DNA from: Rheinheimera sp. A13L
Lineage (GTDB): Bacteria > Pseudomonadota > Gammaproteobacteria > Enterobacterales > Alteromonadaceae
NCBI RefSeq assembly: GCF_000217935.1
Contig: NZ_AFHI01000014.1
Coordinates: 1-64,000 of the forward strand
Direction of reading: 5' to 3'
DNA length: 64,000 nt
Shown here: positions 19,691 through 28,754 of the stretch, piece by piece
How the letters are laid out: every line of letters starts with the position of its first letter
How positions within the stretch are numbered: position 1 is the first letter of the stretch
The notes under the pieces: generated by a model
The model's database searches: none
Told to the model about the DNA's origin: nothing
Seen by the model: the letters and a program-made list of their open reading frames with translations, nothing else
Translations under genes and position numbers: made by a program

Positions 19691-21141
19691 TCAAAAGGTG
19701 AAGCAACAATAGGCCATATAGGGCGGCTTAGTTTTTTATAAGCATTACGTGTCGGATCGCTGGGGTAAGGTGCTCCGGCATCCACATAAATAATATGCGA
19801 CGCCAAAGGGGCAAAACCCTGATAAAAATGGTTGGTTGATTTGATCAGCAACACTTTGTAATGGCTGGGTTCAATGCCTAAAGCCCGGAATAAACTGGGA
19901 TCAAAAGACTGGCATCTGTTGCTGTTGAGGATCACCTCAATACCATCAAAGCTTATCAAGGCGCAATCGCCCATAGGCACCAGACTGTCAGCAAAGTCTT
20001 GTTGTGCATCGGCTTTTAATCGCAGCACTTTGACCCTTTTATCTATTGGATCTCCTGCTGTGGCACAACTTTTACCACCAAAACGCAGGTCGATGTCAGA
20101 TCCTTCACCAGCAGCAAAACAGAGTTTGACTGCCATCGGATCCCAGATAGTCCCCACAGCCACTTGCTGCATCTGACGTCTGATCACCTGATGCAAAATT
20201 AAAGTGCCGTCCCCCGCCACACCACCACCAGGGTTATCCCAAACATCGGCCAGCACCAAAGTACCCTGCAGTTGTCCGGCTTGATCCAAAGCTGTAGCTA
20301 TATCATAAAATTGCGGTAAGGTTTGACCGCGATAGGAAAACAGCTCTAACCCTAACTGCCGTGCCAAAGCCTCGCCCTGTTGTGCGTCGTTATTTGTGAT
20401 CACCAGCAGTTTAGAGCCCATATCCGGCACATCACCGGCCATAAAACCGTGGATCACCGAAATAGACAAGGCCTGTTGGTCTTGTTCCAACTGGCAAATT
20501 TTTTCAATAAAAGACTTCATAGGTTCATGACTGGTGGGCAATACATCAATCATGCGGCAATCAAAACAGCTCATTACAGGTTTAATATCGCCCCGGGCTG
20601 CGGCTACAGCTAAGTAAACCAGCTCTCGGGCTCTGGCCATAAAATCCAGATGAGGAAATTCTTTAAAGGCAATCAGCAAGTCGGCCGAGGCTAAACGTAA
20701 GTCAGTCAGATGACTATGGGGGTCCAGTGTTGCACCAACAATGGCGTCCGGCCCCACTATTGAGCGCACTCTGCTTAACAAGTCGCCTTCACAATCATCA
20801 TAGCCCTGAGCCACCATAGCACCATGCAGACCCAATATAACCAATTGCACTGGCATAGCGGCTTCGAGCTGGGACAAAATTTCATCGCGTAAGTGCTCGT
20901 ATGACAAACGGTTTAACAAACCGCCAGGTTCAGCCCAGGCGCAGCTTCCTTCAATCACCTCCACAGCCGAATGCTGCTGCGCATATTCGCGACACGCAAC
21001 CAAAGGTGCGCTGCATAAGGTGGGTGTTGCAGGATGCTGGCCGGGCGCAGCATAAAAACTTTGGTAAAAACTCACTAAGTCGGTGTACATAGGAGAGAAA
21101 GTATTGGTTTCTGTCGCCAGCGACGCCGTAAAAATACGCAT
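19687..21141 (-). CDS. M81 family metallopeptidase (MlrC-like)
   Basis: A protein of 484 residues in the MlrC/M81 family, named after the enzyme that cleaves the linearised microcystin chain. The family start RIFTASLATETNTFSP, LGLHGAMVAQGYDDCEGDLL and DVWDNPGGGVAGDGT are all present; the conserved acidic and histidine residues in the latter two are thought to bind zinc. Most members sit in catabolic operons and are unlikely to act on microcystin. It is the last gene of the rpiR-ridA-symporter-mlrC unit, 24 bases after the symporter. A role in opening an amide or peptide-like bond of the imported compound is inference. Confidence 0.88.
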   Translation of the reverse strand: MRIFTASLATETNTFSPMYTDLVSFYQSFYAAPGQHPATPTLCSAPLVACREYAQQHSAVEVIEGSCAWAEPGGLLNRLSYEHLRDEILSQLEAAMPVQLVILGLHGAMVAQGYDDCEGDLLSRVRSIVGPDAIVGATLDPHSHLTDLRLASADLLIAFKEFPHLDFMARARELVYLAVAAARGDIKPVMSCFDCRMIDVLPTSHEPMKSFIEKICQLEQDQQALSISVIHGFMAGDVPDMGSKLLVITNNDAQQGEALARQLGLELFSYRGQTLPQFYDIATALDQAGQLQGTLVLADVWDNPGGGVAGDGTLILHQVIRRQMQQVAVGTIWDPMAVKLCFAAGEGSDIDLRFGGKSCATAGDPIDKRVKVLRLKADAQQDFADSLVPMGDCALISFDGIEVILNSNRCQSFDPSLFRALGIEPSHYKVLLIKSTNHFYQGFAPLASHIIYVDAGAPYPSDPTRNAYKKLSRPIWPIVASPFD

Positions 21142-21165
21142 AAAGCCTCTGTTACTTAAGGTGAC

Positions 21166-22668
21166 TTAAGATTGCCGGGAAAATGGAGAAGAACTGCTTT
21201 TTTCCACAAATTCAGAGCCTGAAAGCTCAGGCAGTCCTTCCCGCTGTCTGGTGATCCTGTCCAAGCCTTGTTGCCTGCTCACTGCTGATGGCTTGCTGAG
21301 CAGACTGACAATACAAGCCAGGCTTAAAGACACGGCCATTGCTGGTAAACAAGGATTGCCCCAAAACGCCAACCAGTAAGGGTGATTTAAAATCACAATT
21401 GAAGTAAACACAGCACCACACAAAGCGGCTAAAGCGCCTTGCCAGCTCAATCGCAACCAGAAGCGCCCCAGCACCGCAATAACAAAGATGCCAGACATTA
21501 AAGTCGCAATCATGCCAGTGATATAACGTATTAAATCATTCGACATCAGCGCCAGCAGCAAGGCCAATACAGACACCATCATCACAGCGATGCGGGAATA
21601 TAAAATCGCGGACTCCGCTTTTGGCATACGCCCTGTGACCGTCTGATATAAATCACGGATCAATACAGAGACTGCGGCAATAGAGTCAGAGCTGGCCGAG
21701 GATAAAGTGGCAGATAAGCCAGCCAGCAGCACCAGCATGGCAAAGACTGCAGGCAAGGTCATCACAGCTACAGTGGTAAAAGCAAACTGATGATTGGTTA
21801 AGTCAGGGGCCAGAATTCGGGCTGAAATACCAATCAAAGCTGGCAAAGCAGCAAACAGCAGATATAAAACTCCGGCAAACACAAATGAGCGCCGCACACT
21901 TTGTACACTGCGTCCTGAATAAATACGCTGTCGGAATGAAGGTGTGGCCAGCACACCAACGGCCACTACGGCAGCTAACGAAATGGCAGGTAACAGTTCC
22001 ATTTGTTTCATCTGCCCTTTTTGCTGAGCCGTAATCACACTTTGCCAAACCTGGTTCAGGCCACCAACGGCTTCCAGGGCAAAATAACTCATCAGTAAAA
22101 AACCGCTGAACAGCACTATCGCCATCAGGCTGTCAGTCCAGACTACGGCTTTATAGCCACCTATCATTACATAGAAGGTAAAAGCTAAAGCAATTAATAA
22201 TTTGGCATAGAACATATCAATGCCAGTGGCCCAGGATAAATACAAAGCACCACCAATAATATGAGCGCCCAACCAGCCTAAAGACGCGAGGAAAATCAGT
22301 ACTGCGCTGCCATTTTTCACCCAGGTATTAGCGCCGACGTAATAACTCAGCTCTTCGCTCATGGTCATAAAACGCATTTGCCGCAACGGCGCAAACCACC
22401 AGGCGGTTAATAAAATACCAACAGCACCACCTATGCCATACAGCATGCCACTCCAGCCATGGGTATAAGCAAAACCCACAGCGCCCATACTGGTGCCTGT
22501 GCCAATCATGGTAGCCACTGTGGTCCCAAAGGTCAGGCCACCTGATACTTTGCGCCCTGCCAGTAAAAAATCTTCGCTGCTCTGTTGGCGACGGGAGACC
22601 AGATAACTGATGCCAATCATGATCAGCAGATATAACGCAAATCCCGCTAAGAAATATCTGCTGTCCAT
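21166..22668 (-). CDS. Sodium:solute symporter family transporter
   Basis: An SSS/SLC5-type transporter of 500 residues with about 13 helices. The signature SSEDFLLAGRKVSGGLTFGTTVATMIGTGTSMG lies near the N-terminus, and the sodium-site region LAGLSATLSSASSDSIAAVSVLI near 320-345. The start lies one base after the ridA stop, so it is co-translated. It is likely the inner-membrane step for the compound handled by the RpiR island. It is not close to the ActP-like symporter at 9971. The substrate is unknown. Confidence 0.9.
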   Translation of the reverse strand: MDSRYFLAGFALYLLIMIGISYLVSRRQQSSEDFLLAGRKVSGGLTFGTTVATMIGTGTSMGAVGFAYTHGWSGMLYGIGGAVGILLTAWWFAPLRQMRFMTMSEELSYYVGANTWVKNGSAVLIFLASLGWLGAHIIGGALYLSWATGIDMFYAKLLIALAFTFYVMIGGYKAVVWTDSLMAIVLFSGFLLMSYFALEAVGGLNQVWQSVITAQQKGQMKQMELLPAISLAAVVAVGVLATPSFRQRIYSGRSVQSVRRSFVFAGVLYLLFAALPALIGISARILAPDLTNHQFAFTTVAVMTLPAVFAMLVLLAGLSATLSSASSDSIAAVSVLIRDLYQTVTGRMPKAESAILYSRIAVMMVSVLALLLALMSNDLIRYITGMIATLMSGIFVIAVLGRFWLRLSWQGALAALCGAVFTSIVILNHPYWLAFWGNPCLPAMAVSLSLACIVSLLSKPSAVSRQQGLDRITRQREGLPELSGSEFVEKSSSSPFSRQS

Positions 22669-22669
22669 C

Positions 22670-23062
22670 TTAGCTCCGGTCTTTGCGATAGCAGGTTAAA
22701 TCCACTTCCACTTTGCAATCGACCACTAAGTCGGTTACTGCACACACCCTGGCTGGTGGCGCGTCAGCAAACACCTGACGGAACACCTGATTAAAGCTGC
22801 TGAAATAACGTGCGTCGGTCAGATAGACTTTGACATGCACCACATCAGCCAGCTCATAACCTGCACTGTGCATAATGTCGATGCAGTTTTGGATAGCAAG
22901 TTTTGATTGCTCCACTATGCCACCTTCCACCACTTCACCATCACGCATAGGGGTCTGGCCTGACACATACAACCAGCCACCCGCTTCAACCGCTTTGGCA
23001 AAAGGTAAGCGCTGGCCTCCTGTGCCTGTGCTTTCGTCAATACCGTATCGCTTAATCGTCAT
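22670..23062 (-). CDS. RidA family protein
   Basis: A 130-residue YjgF/RidA-type protein. The family motifs are GGWLYVSGQTP, then IMHSAGYELADVVHVKVYLTD, and PPARVCAVTDLVVDCKVEVDLTC, which includes the conserved arginine that binds the carboxylate of imine substrates. RidA enzymes hydrolyse reactive enamine/imine intermediates made by PLP enzymes. Its presence beside a PLP-dependent D-threonine-aldolase-like gene fits that job. It lies 30 bases after rpiR. Confidence 0.9.
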   Translation of the reverse strand: MTIKRYGIDESTGTGGQRLPFAKAVEAGGWLYVSGQTPMRDGEVVEGGIVEQSKLAIQNCIDIMHSAGYELADVVHVKVYLTDARYFSSFNQVFRQVFADAPPARVCAVTDLVVDCKVEVDLTCYRKDRS

Positions 23063-23092
23063 ATTTTGTTACTTCCGCTGTTCATCACACTG

Positions 23093-23956
23093 TTAATCAC
23101 CCAGAGGCTGACGTTCATCGCCACCACGGCTACTGTCGAGCGACAATTTCACCCGGCGTAATTTATCCCGTGATTTGCGTTTATTCAGCTTGGCCACTTC
23201 AGTGGCCAGCACATCAATAATGGCCAGCATGGCGTAACGTGAGGCTGAGGGTTTGTAGATAAAATCGGTTTCAGGAGCCTGCAAGCCCAGTACTATGTCG
23301 GCGTTGTTAGCCAAAGCAGAACCCGGTTTGGTAATAGCTATCACCTTGGCGCCGTACTGGCGGGCAATAGCTGCTGAATCAATAATTTCACCTGTGTTGC
23401 CTGTCAGTGAAATAGCCACCATCACATCCTGTGGCTCGACCGCAGCTGCCACCATGCGGGTTAATAAACCATCCTGATAACTGCAGACCGGCATACCAAA
23501 ACGGAATAAACGGTATTGCAACTCTTGTGAACCAATGGACGAGCCACCACCCATACCTATACAAAAAATCATTCTGGCATTTTGTAAATAACTGACCGCC
23601 AGTTTAATGTCTGCTTCAACCAGCAATTTACGGCTTAAATCCAGGGTGTTTTTAATAGCTTCGTACACGCCCTGAATACCATCCAGATCCGGAGTCTCTT
23701 CGACAAAACGTTGCCCTACAGCTAAAGACTGCGCCAGCTTCACTTTGAGTTGCCGCACATCTTTACAATCCACAGTGCGGGCAAAACGGGTGACTGTGGC
23801 CTGGCTGACACCAGCCTGCTCAGATAATTTTGCAATACTCATTTCGGTGGCAGCTTTTACATTGTCGAGGATCAACTGTGCCACCCGCTGCTCCGACTCA
23901 CTCATCTCAACAAAACGTTCAGAGATCCGCGATAACACATCAATTTCATAACTCAT
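23093..23956 (-). CDS. RpiR/MurR-family transcriptional regulator
   Basis: A 287-residue regulator with an N-terminal HTH_6 domain (about 1-77; MSIAKLSEQAGVSQATVTRFARTVDC) and a C-terminal SIS sugar-phosphate isomerase-like domain (about 115-250; GMGGGSSIGSQELQYRL, ISLTGNTGEIIDSA). Such regulators sense phosphorylated or N-acetylated sugars. It is the first gene of the minus-strand operon and faces the D-threonine-aldolase-like gene across a gap with two GTTAC-type palindromes. It is the likely repressor of both halves of the island. The effector is unknown; an amino-sugar derivative fits the GH20 neighbour. Confidence 0.92.
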   Translation of the reverse strand: MSYEIDVLSRISERFVEMSESEQRVAQLILDNVKAATEMSIAKLSEQAGVSQATVTRFARTVDCKDVRQLKVKLAQSLAVGQRFVEETPDLDGIQGVYEAIKNTLDLSRKLLVEADIKLAVSYLQNARMIFCIGMGGGSSIGSQELQYRLFRFGMPVCSYQDGLLTRMVAAAVEPQDVMVAISLTGNTGEIIDSAAIARQYGAKVIAITKPGSALANNADIVLGLQAPETDFIYKPSASRYAMLAIIDVLATEVAKLNKRKSRDKLRRVKLSLDSSRGGDERQPLGD

Positions 23957-24005
23957 ATTTTTATCCCGACCACTTTAATTCAGAGGCTTTTGTTCTGGCG
24001 AAACA

Positions 24006-24018
24006 GTTACTATGTAAC
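24006..24018. promoter_or_regulatory. GTTAC-TAT-GTAAC palindrome upstream of rpiR
   Basis: A perfect 5-3-5 inverted repeat 50 bases upstream of the rpiR start, in the gap shared with the D-threonine-aldolase-like gene. Same arms as the site at 17309. Confidence 0.6.
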
Positions 24019-24051
24019 GCCACAAAAAGTAACAAAATACCGAACAATGAA

Positions 24052-24064
24052 GTTACTTTGTACC
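24052..24064. promoter_or_regulatory. Second GTTAC-type site in rpiR/aldolase gap
   Basis: GTTAC-TTT-GTACC, identical over 14 bases to the site at 17204. Its position between two divergent genes and about 100 bases from each start suits a dual operator. Confidence 0.55.
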
Positions 24065-24159
24065 AAATTAAAATGAAAGTAAATATCAATATGGCGCTAT
24101 TACAGTAATTTACCCGCAATGCTATAGTGAAAAAATTACATAACTTACAGGTGAATGTT

Positions 24160-25383
24160 ATGAAGTACCAAAGTATCAAGCATAAATCAGCCAGTCCCTT
24201 GCCTCAATCAAACGGGCTAAATCTATTGCAACAAGATATATGTCTGCCTGCTGCAGTGCTGAAACAGCAAGCCATCCAACACAACCTGAACTGGATGCAA
24301 AGCTTTGCTAATCAAAGCCAAGTGCTGCTGGCGCCTCATGGTAAAACCAGCATGACGCCCTGGTTATTTCAGCAACAACTTGCAGCAGGTGCATGGGGCT
24401 TAACAGTAGCGACAGCCTATCAGGCGCAAATTGCTGCCGATGCAGGAGCCAGTCATATTATTCTTGCCAATCAATTGGTGGGTAAAGCCAATATGGCGGT
24501 AGTAGCAAAGCTGCTGCAGCAAGGGACTGAGCTCTTTGTCTGTGTCGACCATCCGGCTCAGGTACAAGCGCTGTCGGATTTTTTCCAGCCGCTGCAGTTG
24601 GATTTAGCACTGCTGATCGAGCTTGGTGTACAAGGTGGCCGTTGTGGTTGCCGCACAGAAAAAGACGTGATGGCTTTGGCGCATCAGATCAACACCTTAC
24701 CTGCAGTTCAACTGGCAGGAATTGAGTTTTATGAAGGCGTCATTAAAGGGCCTGAACCTGAACAGGCGGTCCGGCACTTGGTCAGACAAGCAGCACAGCT
24801 GATGCACCACTTTATAAAACACCAGTTGCTGCAACATGCCACGCAACTCGTCAGCGGCGCAGGTTCAGTCTGGTATGACGTAGTGGCCGAAGAGCTAAAA
24901 GCAGCAGCTTTGCCGGAGCAGGTCAAACTGGTGTTAAGGCCAGGTTGTTACATCAGTCACGACCAGGGGATTTATCAGCAAGCGCAAAAGCAGGTACTGG
25001 CACGCAGCAGTCTTGCTTGTTCGCTTGGAGAGGATTTACACAATGCGCTGGAACTGGCGGTTTATGTAAAGTCTCTGCCAGAACCTGGCCTTGCAGTCCT
25101 GGGTTTTGGCAAAAGAGACGCGGCTTTTGATGCGGGTTTGCCTCAAGCCGTAGCTTTGTATCGGGACGGAGCTTTAATTACAACATCATTGCAAAACTGC
25201 GAAACTATCAAAGTGATGGACCAACATGCGTTCTGGCGCTATGACGAAACAGTTCAACCACAGATTGGCGATATAGTGCTTCTGAGCACGTCACATCCTT
25301 GCTTAACTTTTGATAAGTGGCGAACTTTGTGGTTGGTCGACGAGAACTATAACTTGCTGGAAGAGGTGGATACGTTTTTTTAA
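24160..25383 (+). CDS. D-threonine aldolase/D-serine dehydratase-like PLP enzyme
   Basis: A cytoplasmic PLP enzyme of about 407 residues with an alanine-racemase-type N-terminal barrel. The lysine in LLAPHGKTSMTPW is the expected Schiff-base residue. The C-terminal D-ser_dehydrat-like domain has the putative metal-binding histidine and cysteine in LLSTSHPCLTFDKW. Family members cleave beta-hydroxy-D-amino acids or dehydrate D-serine. The ATG at 24160 follows AGGTGA; an upstream GTG start, 11 codons earlier, is weaker. It faces rpiR and shares its operators, so the island probably handles a D-amino acid or an amino-sugar-derived hydroxy-amino acid. The exact substrate is unknown. Confidence 0.85.
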   Translation: MKYQSIKHKSASPLPQSNGLNLLQQDICLPAAVLKQQAIQHNLNWMQSFANQSQVLLAPHGKTSMTPWLFQQQLAAGAWGLTVATAYQAQIAADAGASHIILANQLVGKANMAVVAKLLQQGTELFVCVDHPAQVQALSDFFQPLQLDLALLIELGVQGGRCGCRTEKDVMALAHQINTLPAVQLAGIEFYEGVIKGPEPEQAVRHLVRQAAQLMHHFIKHQLLQHATQLVSGAGSVWYDVVAEELKAAALPEQVKLVLRPGCYISHDQGIYQQAQKQVLARSSLACSLGEDLHNALELAVYVKSLPEPGLAVLGFGKRDAAFDAGLPQAVALYRDGALITTSLQNCETIKVMDQHAFWRYDETVQPQIGDIVLLSTSHPCLTFDKWRTLWLVDENYNLLEEVDTFF

Positions 25384-25386
25384 TAC

Positions 25387-25417
25387 AAAAAAGCCAGTCA
25401 TTTACGACTGGCTTTTT
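25387..25417. terminator. Bidirectional intrinsic terminator
   Basis: AAAAGCCAGTC (25389-25399), loop ATTTAC, GACTGGCTTTT (25406-25416). A/T tails on both sides make it work for the convergent aldolase and fadE genes. Confidence 0.93.
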
Positions 25418-25432
25418 ATCTAAAGCTACAGC

Positions 25433-27730
25433 TTATAAAGAGTGTTTGGACAACACACCTGGCTTGAAGCTGTCGACACTGATAGAACTGAAACGTAATT
25501 CGTTCATGCGAACCAGTTGCTTAGCTTCATCTGCAGTAATCACATTGATCTCCAAGGCTTTAGCAATCAGCTGCTCCATTGGAATTTTACGTGGTACTGT
25601 GCCTTGTTTTTGTGCGGCGTAAATCTTCTTCATGACTGGCTGAGCCTGATGCACAGCAATAAAGGCAGATTCCATTAAACCTGTTGGGTCGTCATCGCCT
25701 TCACCAATAAAACACAAGTGAGTTAAACGGTCACGAATAACACCAGGTTTTAACAGCGCATCAGAAATGTCCTGAGTCACCGCATCGGCTGGCATTTTGT
25801 AACCAATACCAAAAGGGAATACCAGAGTTTTTAATAAACGGGCAACCACAGCACTTGGGAAGTTCTGGAAGAAACCTGAAAAAGCTTTGCCAATTTCAAA
25901 CAGGTTACGTTCGATGGAGTAACGTACAAAAGGTAAGTCTGCCACCTGACGGCCATTGTCTTCATAAAACTTAAGTACAGCAGAGGCGATATACAAGTGG
26001 CTTAACACGTCGCCTAAACGGGCCGACAGCATTTCTTTACGTTTTAAATCACCACCTAACATCAGCATGGAAAAATCAGCACTTAAGGCCAAAGCACGGC
26101 TCATACGGCTTAACTGTTTGTAATATTTAGCTGTTTCGCCAGAGACAGGGCTGGAGTTAAAGCAACCCAGCGTTACACCCTGCCACAAGGCACCAAAAGT
26201 ATTACCTAAGGCAAAACCAATATGCTTGATCAGCAGGCTGTCGAATTGCTGTAAACCTTCTTCCGCATTTGGATTCGCTGCAGCTTCTAACTCCTGCAAT
26301 ACATAGGGGTGACAACGGGTTGCACCCTGACCAAAAATCATCAGGTTACGGGTTAAGATATTGGCACCTTCTACAGTGATAGAAATAGGAATACCCATAT
26401 AACCGTGCGCCAGATAGTTTTTTGGACCGACCTGAATAGCGCGGCCTGAGTGAATATCAAAAGCGTCGTTTAACAAAGTACGGGACATTTCCGTCATATG
26501 GTACTTAGCAATAGCCGTCACTACTGAAGGACTCAGGTTTAAGTCGATAGCACCGGCAGTCATCACCCGCATCGCTTCTAAGCTGTAGGTATAAGCACCA
26601 ATACGGCCTAAACTTTCCTGCACACCTTCAAACTTGCCAATGGCCATACCAAACTGCTGACGCACATAAGAATAAGCACCTGTCATACGGGTGGCTAAAT
26701 GGCCTGTGGCTGTCGCCAGAGCAGGCAGGGAAATACCACGGCCTGCTGACAAACATTCCACCAGCATACGCCAGCCGCGGCCTGCGTAATCCGGGCCACC
26801 TATGATCCAGTCGATAGGAATAAATACGTCTTTACCGTAAGTCGTACCATTCATAAAGGCCATATTCATTGGAAAATGACGGTCACCAATTTCAACACCT
26901 TCATGGCTGGTTGGGATCAAAGCACAAGTGATACCCAATTCAGTTTTTGCGCCTAACAGGTTTTCAGGGTCATACAGCTTAAAGGCGAGACCTAATACAG
27001 TCGCCACTGGTGCCAGCGTGATATAACGCTTATCCCAGTTCAGGCGGATACCTAATACTTCCTGACCTTCAAACTGGCCTTTACAAATCACGCCTGTATC
27101 CGGAATACCACCTGCATCAGAACCAGCTTCCGGGCCTGTTAAAGCAAAACAAGGCACTTCTTTACCAGCAGCTAAGCCTGGCAACCAACGGTCTTTTTGC
27201 TCTTGGGTACCGTAGTGCATTAAAAGCTCACCCGGCCCTAAAGAGTTGGGCACCATCACGGTCACTGCAGCAGTTAAGCTGCGGGTGGCAATGCGGGACA
27301 CAATAGTTGAGTTAGCAATAGCTGAGAACTCGCGGCCACCGTAGCTTTTTGGAATAATCATCGCAAAAAAGCCGTTGTCCTTGATGTATTGCCATACTTC
27401 AGGCGGTAAATCACGTTGTTCCTGCACAATTTTGTAGTCATCCAGCATCTTCAGCAAGGTGTCTACTTCATTGTCCATAAAGGCTTGCTCTTCTGCAGAC
27501 AATTGTGCTTTTGGAATAGCGTGCAGCTTTTTCCAGTCTGGTTTACCCTGGAATAAGTCACCATCCCACCATACATCGCCCGCTTCCATCGCTTCGCGTT
27601 CAGTGTCAGACAGTGGCGGTAAAATTTTCTTAAAAATACCAAACACAGGTTTGGTAATAAGGTTACGTCGAATGTCAGCTACACCGAGCACAACAATCAA
27701 CACCACCAGCAGCAGGATCAAAATTGACAT
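25433..27730 (-). CDS. fadE: Acyl-CoA dehydrogenase FadE
   Basis: A 765-residue acyl-CoA dehydrogenase of the FadE type, slightly shorter than the E. coli enzyme (about 814). An N-terminal membrane helix (about 2-20) is followed by a helical domain, the central FAD domain with CFALTGPEAGSDAGG, and the C-terminal helical domain with FGMAIGKFEGVQESLGRIGAYTY and IQVGPKNYLAHGYMG. An extra C-terminal region (about 530-765) is typical of FadE. It does the first oxidation of fatty acyl-CoA in beta-oxidation. A PsrA-like TetR gene lies 22 bases upstream on the same strand. Confidence 0.95.
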   Translation of the reverse strand: MSILILLLVVLIVVLGVADIRRNLITKPVFGIFKKILPPLSDTEREAMEAGDVWWDGDLFQGKPDWKKLHAIPKAQLSAEEQAFMDNEVDTLLKMLDDYKIVQEQRDLPPEVWQYIKDNGFFAMIIPKSYGGREFSAIANSTIVSRIATRSLTAAVTVMVPNSLGPGELLMHYGTQEQKDRWLPGLAAGKEVPCFALTGPEAGSDAGGIPDTGVICKGQFEGQEVLGIRLNWDKRYITLAPVATVLGLAFKLYDPENLLGAKTELGITCALIPTSHEGVEIGDRHFPMNMAFMNGTTYGKDVFIPIDWIIGGPDYAGRGWRMLVECLSAGRGISLPALATATGHLATRMTGAYSYVRQQFGMAIGKFEGVQESLGRIGAYTYSLEAMRVMTAGAIDLNLSPSVVTAIAKYHMTEMSRTLLNDAFDIHSGRAIQVGPKNYLAHGYMGIPISITVEGANILTRNLMIFGQGATRCHPYVLQELEAAANPNAEEGLQQFDSLLIKHIGFALGNTFGALWQGVTLGCFNSSPVSGETAKYYKQLSRMSRALALSADFSMLMLGGDLKRKEMLSARLGDVLSHLYIASAVLKFYEDNGRQVADLPFVRYSIERNLFEIGKAFSGFFQNFPSAVVARLLKTLVFPFGIGYKMPADAVTQDISDALLKPGVIRDRLTHLCFIGEGDDDPTGLMESAFIAVHQAQPVMKKIYAAQKQGTVPRKIPMEQLIAKALEINVITADEAKQLVRMNELRFSSISVDSFKPGVLSKHSL

Positions 27731-27752
27731 ATAAAGGTCCTTTCCAAAAAGA

Positions 27753-28406
27753 TTAGTGAGTTTGACCGGATAAAGTTAAAGGTGACGCAATACCAGCGGC
27801 TAAATAAGGGATCAGCCTGTGGATCACGCCTTCTATTTCTACATTTTCATTAAAATCTGCCGCTGCAATCTCCTGTAAAGCCTGATTGGATGCCATGGTA
27901 AACACCACAGTGCCGAGGGAAAAATGCAAACGCCAGAAGATTTCACTGGCTGGTAAATCAGGGCAAGCCTGCTGCACCAGCAACACAAATTTATCCAGAG
28001 TACGGCCATAATGATGATTAAAAAACCAGCGCAAGTGGCCCTGTACATCGGTATAACCCCGGCCTAGCAATTGCAGAAACATGCGGGTGCCGTGATGCTG
28101 AACTTTATTTAATTCCAGCAAAGGTTTGATAAACACCGACAGCACTGCTGTTAAATCATTTTGTTTCTGACAGGCCAGTAACTGGCTGAACTCCTGATCC
28201 AATCGTGGCATTAACACCGATAAATAGCGTTGCAATACCGACTGGATCAGCTCTTTCTTTGAACCAAAATGATAGTTTACAGCCGCCAGATTCACTTGTG
28301 CCATACCGGTAATTTGCCGAAGTGAGGTATCAGCAAAACCGGTAGAAGCAAAAAGCTGCTCAGCGGCATCCAGAATTTTGTCCTGAGTTGTTGTTTTATT
28401 AACCAT
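27753..28406 (-). CDS. psrA: TetR-family regulator, PsrA-like
   Basis: A 217-residue TetR-type repressor. The N-terminal HTH is TSLRQITGMAQVNLAAVNYHFGSKKELIQSV, close to the pattern in PsrA, the fatty-acid-responsive repressor of fad genes in Pseudomonas and Shewanella. It lies immediately upstream of fadE in the same orientation, which supports that identity. The ATG at 28406 is used because the TetR helix begins a few residues later and CAGGG precedes it; an in-frame start 21 codons upstream adds a non-family tail. The effector is probably a long-chain fatty acid or acyl-CoA. Confidence 0.8.
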   Translation of the reverse strand: MVNKTTTQDKILDAAEQLFASTGFADTSLRQITGMAQVNLAAVNYHFGSKKELIQSVLQRYLSVLMPRLDQEFSQLLACQKQNDLTAVLSVFIKPLLELNKVQHHGTRMFLQLLGRGYTDVQGHLRWFFNHHYGRTLDKFVLLVQQACPDLPASEIFWRLHFSLGTVVFTMASNQALQEIAAADFNENVEIEGVIHRLIPYLAAGIASPLTLSGQTH

Positions 28407-28422
28407 AGCCCTGACTAAATTA

Positions 28423-28434
28423 AAACACTTGTTT
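28423..28434. promoter_or_regulatory. Candidate PsrA autoregulatory operator
   Basis: AAACA-CT-TGTTT is a perfect inverted repeat 16 bases before the psrA start, close to the AAAC/GTTT-armed operators described for PsrA. Placement suggests self-repression and control of the downstream fadE. Confidence 0.5.
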
Positions 28435-28607
28435 GAAATGTACGTTTGAAAAAAAACACTGTCAAGCAAGCAAGAGATAAAAAGGCCAATCTGGTCAGAT
28501 GAGCGGCAAAGATCACCTAAAATTTACAAGAGTCCAACATATTAACCGCAAATTTAGCCCCTTAAAGGTGCAAAAACTGTTGCTTACAGATTGGTTAAAA
28601 AAAGCGC

Positions 28608-28634
28608 TTGACATCAATGACGGGATCAGACAAT
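28608..28634 (+). promoter_or_regulatory. Candidate promoter upstream of the 24-codon ORF
   Basis: A perfect -35 hexamer TTGACA (28608-28613) followed after 15 bases by GACAAT (28629-28634, four of six matches to the -10). The spacing is short. It is the best promoter-like signal in the 565-base gap between psrA and the TonB receptor. Confidence 0.4.
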
Positions 28635-28675
28635 TTTGAGGCATCCAAAAGCCACTCAATCAATAGGAGAGTAAA

Positions 28676-28750
28676 ATGCAACGTTGTGCTGCTAACCCAA
28701 ACAGCTACTACTGCTCTACCTATTACCTTTCCGAGTGGTTCAATAATTAG
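28676..28750 (+). CDS. 24-residue small ORF (possible leader peptide)
   Basis: A short ORF with a strong AGGAGAG Shine-Dalgarno five bases before its ATG. It begins MQRCAANPNS, continues YYCSTYYLSE and ends WFNN before a TAG stop. It has two cysteines, four tyrosines and no hydrophobic signal. A TTGACA box lies 63 bases upstream and a seven-pair hairpin five bases downstream (28755-28775). It lies 222 bases before the TonB receptor start. It could be a leader peptide or a small protein of its own. I do not recognise it; the evidence is the ribosome-binding site and layout only. Confidence 0.45.
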   Translation: MQRCAANPNSYYCSTYYLSEWFNN

Positions 28751-28754
28751 AACA

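Noticed and set aside
19687-21141. Microcystin degradation
   Set aside because: The M81/MlrC family is broad and the other mlr genes are absent; a catabolic role in the RpiR island is more likely.
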